Assembly: GCA_019155205.2 (NCBI GenBank)
Contig: JAHNZQ020000010.1
Location: 2,208,160 to 2,237,303, forward strand
DNA from: Gracilaria vermiculophylla
Lineage: Eukaryota > Rhodophyta > Florideophyceae > Gracilariales > Gracilariaceae
Length of the DNA: 29,144 nucleotides
Direction: 5' to 3'
Shown: positions 17,521 to 25,492 of the stretch, in pieces
How the letters are laid out: each line of letters opens with the position of its first letter
Position numbering within the stretch: position 1 is the stretch's first letter
The notes under the pieces: generated by a model
The model's input: only the letters and a program-made list of their open reading frames with translations
The model's database searches: none
Told to the model about the DNA's origin: nothing
Position numbers and translations under genes: made by a program

Positions 17521-18835
17521 GCTGGCTTTTGCGCACACGTGGCGCTGCGCTCCGCGCATGAATGTGCGAATTTGCGCCATTCGTGCGATCGCGACCATTT
17601 GCCGCTGTGCTGACACTGTCAATCGCGGCTTTTATGCTCGGCTTTGCCTGATCCCCCCCCATATCTGTACACGTGGCGCGGCAGGTCGACGGCGACAGTT
17701 TAAAGCAGATCCCGCCGCCTCTCCCGGACCGCTCCGAACGCCTCGACCTTACCTCCATCGGCAAGAATGGGCACGCACATCCGGCAAGATTCCCAGGAGC
17801 CCTCCTTCTCGCCGTCCTACGGCCAGCAGGAAGCGGCTGTCTTCGGATCTCGCCGCGAAGTACGTGCTCCGATTGCCTCAGTTTGGCGACTCATAATGCT
17901 AGAGACTGTCCGCCTACCAGAACCAACATTCTGGCCCACGGCCTTCTCTCGTTCCCTGTCGCCCAGATCGCAAGGGAGCTACCACAGCGGTGTCGACTCT
18001 TCGACCCTCGCTACTAAGAACTCCCGACAAGTCCCAACTTTGCTTCATCGCTTCGACACCCTCCCTCGCGCCCACGCGGCCCAGCGCCGCTCTCCTTCGT
18101 CGTGCTGCCCGACAACTGCACACCGCCGTGCCTTTGCCGGCCGCCCTTTGTTAACGATCGTGACAACGTAGATAGATGTAGAAGCTGCGCCTCACTGATG
18201 CGCCATTGCTTCTACGCCTTAACGAACTTGATGCGCAATCATCGCAATACACATATTCCTGATGTGATTGTTGCCTGCCTCTCTGTTCGAGAGAGTGAGC
18301 ACACCCTCTCTCGCGCACTTCAGCGAGAGGGAGAACGAGAAAACGAGCCGTGTGCACGAGCTGCTTGCCCCAAAGCGCAAACAAAACACCAAAACTCCCA
18401 GAACGCTCTACCACATGGTGGCCTCTCTCGCATCGTGCGCGCCACAATGTTGTCGCCGATGTCATGCGTTATAGCTTCACTGCGGTTCACCCCCCAGAAC
18501 TCATGCTGATCACTCGTAACATCCTTTCGTTGGCGCGTATCGAGTGTGCTCTTTCGCGGCAGAGGCTCGATACAGAGCGGAGGCGCTCGCGGCAGACGCG
18601 TATTTGAGCTGATAACTTGTTTCATCTCTCTTCTGCGCCCGCGACGCGGACAGATTTTGGAGCCTCTACGAACCCGACGCGCTTGGCGCTTTTGTCGCTG
18701 CCACTTAAAGTTGGGTCGAATTCCGGGCGCGGTAAGCGCTGATGAGTCCGAGGTGCTCGGCTACTGGCTGGTGCCATGTTGCAGCGTTGCGGCACTACAA
18801 CTTGACCTCCCTTTCAAACCCATAACGATACGAGC

Positions 18836-18875
18836 GGGGGTGGCAAAGGGGGTGGGGACTGGGGAGGGGGAGGGG
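18836..18875 (+). other. G-run cluster, potential G-quadruplex
   Basis: Six runs of four or five G occur in 40 bases, separated by loops of 7, 1, 3, 1 and 1 nt. This meets the usual sequence rule for an intramolecular G-quadruplex on the plus strand. It is about 1 kb upstream of the start codon of the repeat-protein gene. Confidence 0.7.
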
Positions 18876-19856
18876 TGTGTGCGGCGTGCCAACAAACGCG
18901 ATGAGCTGAGAAGTTCAGAAGCGTATGAGCGTGAACAGCGTGAACATCTCACACACGGGACAACTGAAATGAGCGGCATTTGTGAAGCAGTCGTGTTGAT
19001 TTGGAACAGCTTCCGATCTCGTAACAGTCTATTCGCAAGAAGCCCCCCACGCCCCCCGCCTGCACCGAAACCGTCATAGGTATCCGCGCAACTCTGGCTG
19101 CAGAACCGGGCGCGAAACGACCTGGCCGGTCTCGTGATGGAAACGCATTCGCGGCTGTCAAACAGTGTTCACAGATGTGGCACGCTCGCGAGTGCCGCTG
19201 CGGTCGTCGCCGCTCCTGGATGAGCGCGGAGGCGCGGTTTGCTACGTAGGGGTGTGGGGGGTCGCCGGCGTGGAAACCATGAATAAGGGGTGCGGAAACA
19301 ATGATCGATAGCTGCGGTCTCGTGAAGGGGGTCTAGCTCGGGGCGTGCGAAGGCGGGCGTGGGAAGCGGAAGGTGCTTGTCTGCGCTTCTGCGCGTTAGG
19401 TCCGCGGGGGCGGGGGGGCGTCGCGCCGCGCGACGGGAGATGGGGGGAGGGCACAAGCGCGCCGCGGCGAGGAGCGGAAGACGCGGCGCGGAACGATGCT
19501 GAGCGAGCGCGGCGGGCGGCGAGAGACGCTTGTGCGGGGGGGCCAGTGAGTGCGAACGGGTAGCATCATCAATGGGCGGGCGGGCGAATGGCGGCGAGCG
19601 CGACCGACACAATGTACACGTATGGCGGCGGTGGCTGTGCCAGCTGGTGCGCGCCCAATGAGCAGCGGCAGCTCGCTCTGCTTGCCAGTTGCACTGACAT
19701 GGAATGCGCCGTGCTCGCTCTCATCTGCCGCGCGACGCTCTCCGTCCCATCACGGTTAAAAGGGCGTTCAGGTGTCGCGCGCCATCTGCACTCTGGTGTG
19801 TCCAACAGTTCTTCCGCGCTCCGTCGCCTCTCCCACTGTCCGTTCCGCTTTTCTGC

Positions 19857-22800
19857 ATGTCAGTCAGCACGCAGCGCTCCACCAAGGGCGTGCTTCGCAA
19901 CCTCAACAGGCTCACCGACGCCTTGCTGGAAGAGAACAGCCGCCTGCAGTATGCTCTCAACGAGGCCAGGGCGCAGATAGAGTCGCTGCACGTCAGGTTG
20001 GAGCTCTTGCGCCGCGATGTAGCCGCTCGCGACCGCTATGATGGAGAGGTTAGGGACCATGTCGCCGCCATCATTGGCGACATTCAGACCCACTACAAGC
20101 CACTTCTTCAAAGCTCCTCCCATTCGTTCGATCCGCTATCCGCCTCCCCGATCCGCAGCGCTCTCGCAGACATCCACGCCGAATCCGAACATCACCCCTC
20201 TCACCCCGACACACACCACCTCTCACCTCCTTTGTCAACCGACGATAACCGGCCTGCTCACGACGCCTCGCCTTTGGAGCATGAGCGTGCGGCGGAACCA
20301 CAACCAGAGCCCACCGCGGAACACACGGAAGAACATCCGAACGAGGCTACTCCACCACCGAGAACAGTTGTAACCGTAGTACGCAAAACCATTAAAACCC
20401 GTCAAGCCATCGTTCTCACACCTCGAAATGCGCAACATACTTCCGGTTCAGAGCACTCCGCTGAGCATGAACGGCCACAACAACCGCTGCGTGCCGAAGA
20501 AGGCAGCACCCACCACATTCAAGATCCCAATGCATCAGCCCAAGAACCGGCCGAGCCTGAGTTGGCCCGTTCCGCAGACACTGATCACGAGCTCCATACA
20601 GCACAGGACAGAGCGGAGTTGTCTCAAGGGGAATACATTCCGGAACCGTCTCCTATCGAGCACAATGAGCCTCATTTAAACGAACAGCAACCGGAGCCCC
20701 AACAAGAACACATCGAGCATGACCTTCAGTTTTCGCCTGAAGAGCTTCCTTCTGAGCAGGACAGAGAAGCACCCCGCGATTTAGTTGACTTTGAAGCGAT
20801 TCGATCTGCCCCAGCTATGGACAAGCTCTTCAATCTACAAAATGCGACCGACCACGAACAGCATGATGAGCCATTGGATGCTCCCCAGTTTCCAGCAGTT
20901 CTCGTCCCTGAGCCCCACGATGGTATTGACTTTGAAGCGACCCGTTCTACCTCCACTGTGAACAAGCCCGCCAATCGACAAAATGCCTCCGACCACGAAC
21001 ACGATGATGAGGCGGCAGATGCTTCCCGGGTTTCGGCGGTTCCCATCCCCGAAACTCACGACGTCATTGACTTTGAAGCGACCCGATCTGCCCCAGCTGT
21101 GAACAAGCCCACCTATTTGCAAAATGCGTCCGACCACGAACAGTATGGTGAGGAAGCAGATGCTTCCCCTTATTCGGCGGTTCTCGTCCGCGAGCCCCAT
21201 AATGCTATTGACTTCGACGCGACCCGATCTGCCCCAGCTATGGACAAGCCCGCCAATCTACAAAATATATCCGACCAGGAACAGTATGATGAGGCTATGG
21301 ATGCTCCCCGGTTTCCGGCAGTTCTCGTCCCTGAGCCCCACGATGGTGTTGACTTTGAAGCGCCCCGATCTACCCCAGCTGTTGAACAGCCCGCCAATCT
21401 ACAAAATGTGTCCGACCATGAACAGTATGATGATGATGAGGCAATGGATGCTTCCCGGTTTTCGTCGGTTCTCGTCCCCGAGCCCCGCGATGCTATTGAC
21501 GCTGACGTGGTCCGGTCTACCCCAGCTGTTGAACAGCCCGCCAATCTACAAAATGTGTCCGACCATGAACAGTATGATAATGATGAGGCAATAGATGCTT
21601 CCCAGTTTTCGTCGGTTCCCGTCCCCGAGCCCCGCGATGCGATTGACTCTGAGGCGACTCCATCTACCCCAGCTGTGGTACAGCCCGCCAATCTACAAAA
21701 TGTGTCTGACCATGAACAGTATGATGATGAAGCAATGGATGCTTCCCAGTTTTCGGCGGTTCCCGTCCCCGAGCCCCGCGATGCGATTGATTCTGAGGCG
21801 ACTCGATCTATCCCAGCTGTAGAAAAGCCCGCCAATCTACAAAATGTGTCCGACCATGAACAGTATGATAATGATGAGGCAATGGATGTTTCCCGGCTTT
21901 CGACGGTTCTCGTCCCCGAGCCATCAGACGTAACGCAAGAGCAGGCTGAGTTGGAATCAGCGCCTTTGGCGTCTCTCATGGATCCACCTGCCTTGACAAC
22001 GCATCCGACGGGTGATACGGATGGAATCGAACACAAACCGAGTGTAGACTACCCAAAGCACATCGCTGAAGACGATCATGCCGAAGAATCTCACCAACTG
22101 CCTCAAGATGGCAGCAGTCCAATCACTCGCTCTTCCATTCCGCCAAGGGGCATGTCTGAAGATTCAGGAGATCGATATCACAGCGGAGATACCTCAGGCC
22201 ATGAAGAACAAGACTTGGAAGAGCATATTGCTCGTACTGGAATGAGGGATGAACACCACGAAGAAGCACCAGCGAGGCAGATAGCCGACGAAACACGCGC
22301 CACAAATCCTTATCAGTCGCCTCAGCAGCCGCTTTCTTCCTCGTCTCCAACTCGCTTGACAGCGCTTTTCAGTCTGCCTTTCGCGGCAGACGTTCGGCCC
22401 AAACCAGAAGACACTCCTCACGAAGTTGCCAAGCAACTTCATGAGGCTGGCGGTCTTAACTTGGAATCAAGTTCCTCTGTGTTCCGCGTGATTCGCAAGA
22501 AACCTCGCTCCCCCTCTGCAACGACAGAGAGCGAGGATGACGATGAGTCTAGCATAGAATTTGTAACGTTGCGTCCCCATACGGCAGAAGTATTACCGTG
22601 GAAAGCACGAGAGGGTAGCGAGTACATCGACGTTACAAACGGAGCGCTGGCGGTGAAACCTCTTGCGGCGGTTGCATCGCGGTTCGGAACAGCTTGTCTA
22701 AATGCAAGTCTGCGCATTGTCGAACCAATGAGGATGCCTGCCTGCCGGAAGGACTTTTGCTACATTAGCCCCGAATATCCTGACGGAACTTCTCTGCCGT

Positions 22801-23240
22801 ATGTACCGGTGAATCATGTGATTTTACAACATCAGCCTCCAACTTGGGATAAAGAGGAAACCTATGGTATCAACAAGGTTCGACTATCTTTTCAGAAGCA
22901 TGTATTTAAAGAAGTCGAAGCAATTGCGATCAAGGCCTATCAGGACCGTTATCCTGGGGCGAACGTTAATTGTGTAAGTCGTGTGACATCAACACGAGTG
23001 CGAAAATATGTCGAAATAGACGAAGATGCTAAGGTGGATGTCTCCTCTTTCTTCGGAAAACCTATGCGGTTAGGAGTGCCCGAGGCCCTGTCTCTCATTG
23101 AGCTTGACATAGTTGGCCTGGTGTTATTGTATATTGGGGTTGACGCAAAAAATAACGACGGTTCAGAGGCTGAGTTGGCATTTAGACTTCATTCAATGGT
23201 CATGAAGCGTGTGGTTAGTAAGAAAAAGCCCAATATGTGA
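19857..23240 (+). CDS. large unrecognised coiled-coil protein with eight internal repeats
   Basis: I do not recognise this gene. From the ATG at 19857 it encodes 1127 residues; the frame is open upstream to 19704, but that part looks like GC-rich leader. Residues 5-60 form a likely coiled coil (VLRNLNRLTDALLEENSRLQ and on). Residues 60-310 are acidic, rich in Glu, His, Pro and Gln. Residues 310-692 are eight tandem repeats of 47-49 residues, each with a D-F-E-A-T-R-S start, PANLQNVSDHEQYD centre and VPEPRDA end. Residues 690-890 are again disordered-looking and acidic. The last 230 residues (RVIRKKPRSPS onwards) look folded, with WDKEETYGINKVRLSF and AIKAYQDRYPG, and end in a basic tail VVSKKKPNM. 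A short coiled coil followed by long disorder recalls chromosome or cytoskeleton scaffold proteins, but no family can be named. Confidence 0.75.
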   Translation: MSVSTQRSTKGVLRNLNRLTDALLEENSRLQYALNEARAQIESLHVRLELLRRDVAARDRYDGEVRDHVAAIIGDIQTHYKPLLQSSSHSFDPLSASPIRSALADIHAESEHHPSHPDTHHLSPPLSTDDNRPAHDASPLEHERAAEPQPEPTAEHTEEHPNEATPPPRTVVTVVRKTIKTRQAIVLTPRNAQHTSGSEHSAEHERPQQPLRAEEGSTHHIQDPNASAQEPAEPELARSADTDHELHTAQDRAELSQGEYIPEPSPIEHNEPHLNEQQPEPQQEHIEHDLQFSPEELPSEQDREAPRDLVDFEAIRSAPAMDKLFNLQNATDHEQHDEPLDAPQFPAVLVPEPHDGIDFEATRSTSTVNKPANRQNASDHEHDDEAADASRVSAVPIPETHDVIDFEATRSAPAVNKPTYLQNASDHEQYGEEADASPYSAVLVREPHNAIDFDATRSAPAMDKPANLQNISDQEQYDEAMDAPRFPAVLVPEPHDGVDFEAPRSTPAVEQPANLQNVSDHEQYDDDEAMDASRFSSVLVPEPRDAIDADVVRSTPAVEQPANLQNVSDHEQYDNDEAIDASQFSSVPVPEPRDAIDSEATPSTPAVVQPANLQNVSDHEQYDDEAMDASQFSAVPVPEPRDAIDSEATRSIPAVEKPANLQNVSDHEQYDNDEAMDVSRLSTVLVPEPSDVTQEQAELESAPLASLMDPPALTTHPTGDTDGIEHKPSVDYPKHIAEDDHAEESHQLPQDGSSPITRSSIPPRGMSEDSGDRYHSGDTSGHEEQDLEEHIARTGMRDEHHEEAPARQIADETRATNPYQSPQQPLSSSSPTRLTALFSLPFAADVRPKPEDTPHEVAKQLHEAGGLNLESSSSVFRVIRKKPRSPSATTESEDDDESSIEFVTLRPHTAEVLPWKAREGSEYIDVTNGALAVKPLAAVASRFGTACLNASLRIVEPMRMPACRKDFCYISPEYPDGTSLPYVPVNHVILQHQPPTWDKEETYGINKVRLSFQKHVFKEVEAIAIKAYQDRYPGANVNCVSRVTSTRVRKYVEIDEDAKVDVSSFFGKPMRLGVPEALSLIELDIVGLVLLYIGVDAKNNDGSEAELAFRLHSMVMKRVVSKKKPNM
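20784..21932 (+). repeat. eight in-frame tandem repeats of 141-147 bp
   Basis: Unit lengths are 47, 47, 47, 47, 49, 49, 48 and 49 residues. Units 5-8 are the most alike, sharing PANLQNVSDHEQYD exactly, which suggests recent expansion at the 3' end. Length changes fall in a run of GAT/AAT codons after DHEQYD, giving one to three extra Asp or Asn. All units keep frame. Confidence 0.95.
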
Positions 23241-23569
23241 ATATCTGTGTGGTGGTAAGTACCCCTATGAAATCCCTTATTTGGTCGGTCCCAAACATTA
23301 GGGTGCAAATACATACTGCAGTTGGAGCTACCTGTCGCCTCGTCTTCAGGATTTGTGTAAGCAAACCCTTGCAATGCAACCGTACATGGGCCATGATAAC
23401 CTTGTATAACGGCAGAATCTATCAGATGGGACAGAGGGCAAGATGATTTGGCCATACCCAGCATGTGGATCAATGCTGATCGTTTTATGTACAGGGAAAA
23501 CCCTTTCAAACTCGTATCGTTGAAAAACAAAATTGAAAGCAGTGACGCTTTGCTTTTCACGATTGAGTG
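23241..23569. other. short convergent spacer
   Basis: These 329 bp separate the stop codons of the repeat protein (plus) and the NRAMP gene (minus). They must hold both 3' ends. No gene or structured terminator stands out. Confidence 0.5.
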
Positions 23570-25180
23570 CTATTGTAGTTGATAGGATGCGTCCTTCACG
23601 AATTTGGTACTGCTATCGGCTTCGTTGTTAGCTAGCAGAGGCTTCGTTTCGTCATTTTCCCGTATCCAGTCAGTTGCCATTAGTACATCAGTTAAGTAAA
23701 CGGGAGTGATTATAAGCTTTGCAATTAGAAAAAGAGACCACAAACCAAGAAGGCAGACACCAAACGCCACAAAACAACCGAAAAGATTATTGACCTCGTT
23801 GACCATGTCATAGAAAACATACGTGTTTGCGGCGATCATCAACGCAAACGCTACGTAGCCTGCAGTCAACATTTTTTTGTTGATGACGCGGCCATGTGAG
23901 ATGCGATCAACGTTAATTAAGAGCTTGAACATAGGAATAACAGCGAAAGGGAGTGCGAGCGATAAAATGACCTGCGAAAGAACGATAAGCTTGTTGGCAC
24001 TGTCTTCACCAGCCAAAAGCGCTGCTGCCATAGCTGGAAAGATTGCTATTGCGCGGCTGGCGAGAATGACCATGGACGTCTGGTGACCCTGAATGTTCCA
24101 AAATCCCTCGCAGACGGCCTGGCTCGCCAAAGCGCCGGTAACGGTAGCAGCGTGGCCGCTGCACAACAAAGCGATTGCCCAGGCCGTGGAGGCAAACCTC
24201 GATCCCAATATGGATTGGAGGAGAGCGCCCGCATCCTGCAGGCCCAATTGGGAAATGGAGCGCAAACTTTTCTCCGGCAGTGCTGCGGTGATGGCGACGA
24301 CGCAGGTGTTGATAAGGTAGGTGGCTACGAAAATGGCACCTGCTTCGATTGTGGCATAACGGCAAGATCGTCGCAAAAATCGAGTGCCACTCGATACTTG
24401 AGAAGAGTACTCGGAAAGATGCGTTTCGTTGTTTCGATCGTGCACCAGCCAGCTGTGCAAAAAAAGGTTGTGCGCCATCACAACGCTTCCGAGCACTCCC
24501 ACGCCAAGTATAGCACCCTGCTGTGGATCCGGCCCCAAGTTGGGCACGACAGAACCCTTGATGATGGAAAAAATGTCTGGGCGAGTCATGACAAACTCGT
24601 AGAACAGACAGATGGCGAGCAGAAACAATGAGAACTCGATGAGGGCCTCGACGCGATTGAGACCATTCCGTTGCACGAACAGGACCAACAACGTGTCCAG
24701 ACCGGACAACATGATCCCAAGCCACAGGGGGAAGTGGAACAAAAGCTGCAGGGCTATGGCGGTGCCGACGACTTCGGCGACGTCAAAAGCGATGACTGAG
24801 AGTTCAGCCACGACAAACAGGGAGATGGACAGGAGCCGGTCGTGGCGGTAGACCTGTGCCAAAAGAGCGGCAAGCGGCTTGCGCGAGCAAATGGTGAGGT
24901 GGGCGACCAGAGACTGCAGAATCCATCCGAGCACGCTGGAAAACAGGATGACCCAGATGAGCGAGTAGCCCAGGGCGTGGCCGGCCTGCAGGTCAAGCTC
25001 GAGGTTGCCGGGGTCGATGGCGGCGACAGCGATGAGACACGGAATGCCGAAAGTGGTGACGAAGGAGGCGAGCGACGCGGAGGGTTGGCGGCAGGCGCGG
25101 CCGGCGCACTCAGCATGGCGGCGGCACGTAGCCACGCCCGCAGCGGGCTGCTGGCCGTCATCGAGGTCTGACGACGTCAT
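23570..25180 (-). CDS. NRAMP: NRAMP-family divalent metal transporter
   Basis: NRAMP proteins are proton-coupled Mn2+/Fe2+ importers with 11-12 membrane helices in a LeuT fold. The 536-residue protein shows the TM1 motif DPGN (56-59) in AAIDPGNLELDLQAGHALGY and the TM6 region GSVVMAHNLFLHSWLV. TM10 reads LLCSGHAATVTGALASQAVCEGF, and LSLALPFAVIPMFKL follows. Compared with the family, TM6 has MAHN in place of MPHN and Ser232 where Ala is usual, and TM10 has His343 where GQ-S-S-T has Gln. The metal ligands Asp56, Asn59 and Met235 are kept. The N-terminal 35 residues are soluble; no plastid leader is clear. Many hydrophobic segments fit a membrane protein of the plasma membrane, vacuole or an organelle. 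It is divergent from thiO, 312 bp apart. Confidence 0.92.
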   Translation of the reverse strand: MTSSDLDDGQQPAAGVATCRRHAECAGRACRQPSASLASFVTTFGIPCLIAVAAIDPGNLELDLQAGHALGYSLIWVILFSSVLGWILQSLVAHLTICSRKPLAALLAQVYRHDRLLSISLFVVAELSVIAFDVAEVVGTAIALQLLFHFPLWLGIMLSGLDTLLVLFVQRNGLNRVEALIEFSLFLLAICLFYEFVMTRPDIFSIIKGSVVPNLGPDPQQGAILGVGVLGSVVMAHNLFLHSWLVHDRNNETHLSEYSSQVSSGTRFLRRSCRYATIEAGAIFVATYLINTCVVAITAALPEKSLRSISQLGLQDAGALLQSILGSRFASTAWAIALLCSGHAATVTGALASQAVCEGFWNIQGHQTSMVILASRAIAIFPAMAAALLAGEDSANKLIVLSQVILSLALPFAVIPMFKLLINVDRISHGRVINKKMLTAGYVAFALMIAANTYVFYDMVNEVNNLFGCFVAFGVCLLGLWSLFLIAKLIITPVYLTDVLMATDWIRENDETKPLLANNEADSSTKFVKDASYQLQ

Positions 25181-25492
25181 GAGCGCGCTGAGGCGCCAGC
25201 GACGAGGGCGCTCGCTCGCTCACGGCGTGGAACGGTGCCAACGACGTCCGCTCCGACAGCCGGCGTAGGCGTGCGCGCTGCGCGACGCGGAGGCGGCGGT
25301 GTAAGTGATGCGCGCGCGCCAACGGTCGCCGCGCGCACACACGTGTGCACGCGCCGTAGCTCAGCGGCGCTCGCGCGCGAGATCAATTGCATGTCGCTGC
25401 TTGCATCATCTGCGTTGTAGGTCTCCAATCCGCCGCCGTCGCCGCCGCCGCCGCCGCCGCTGTCTCGTCATTGTCGCGCTCCCACGCCCGCC
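25181..25492. promoter_or_regulatory. divergent NRAMP / thiO upstream region
   Basis: This GC-rich 312-bp region holds both promoters. It contains alternating CG tracts (25311-25318, 25373-25379), a 10-bp palindrome CACACGTGTG (25338-25347) with a CACGTG core, and a CCG triplet repeat next to the thiO start. Confidence 0.5.
25431..25460 (+). repeat. CCG/GCC triplet repeat in the thiO leader
   Basis: About ten CCG-type triplets with one interruption (GTC) lie 33-62 bp upstream of the thiO ATG, probably in the 5' untranslated region. Such runs are prone to length change. Confidence 0.8.

Larger units (their letters stand above)
17401..19856. promoter_or_regulatory. 2.5-kb divergent region between MOT1 and the repeat-protein gene
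   Basis: This is the longest gene-poor gap. The MOT1-proximal part is GC-rich, with a 20-bp perfect palindrome (17501-17520) and two copies of ACACGTGGCGC (17535-17545 and 17669-17679). The middle part has a fold-back of CGAGAGAG/CTCTCTCG (18288-18331), and the right part a G-run cluster (18836-18875) and C-runs near 19026-19041. Many ORFs of 60-200 codons exist on both strands but overlap each other and show no family motif. A possible tiny spliced ORF at 17767-18017 is discussed as a finding. No RNA gene was recognised. Confidence 0.45.

Noticed and set aside
18739..18763. Hammerhead-ribozyme-like core: CTGATGA followed by a perfect 5-bp stem CCGAG/CTCGG with a GTG loop
   Set aside because: After the stem the sequence is CTAC and not GAAA, and no flanking stems or cleavage site fit. 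The catalytic core is incomplete, so I treat it as chance.
19857..20040. Shugoshin-like N-terminal coiled coil
   Set aside because: Only generic heptad and ENSRLQ-type features match; the shugoshin C-terminal basic motif is absent.
21124..22036. Long Ser/Pro-rich ORFs in other frames across the repeat array
   Set aside because: The repeat keeps alternative frames open periodically; they are frame shadows of the acidic repeat protein.
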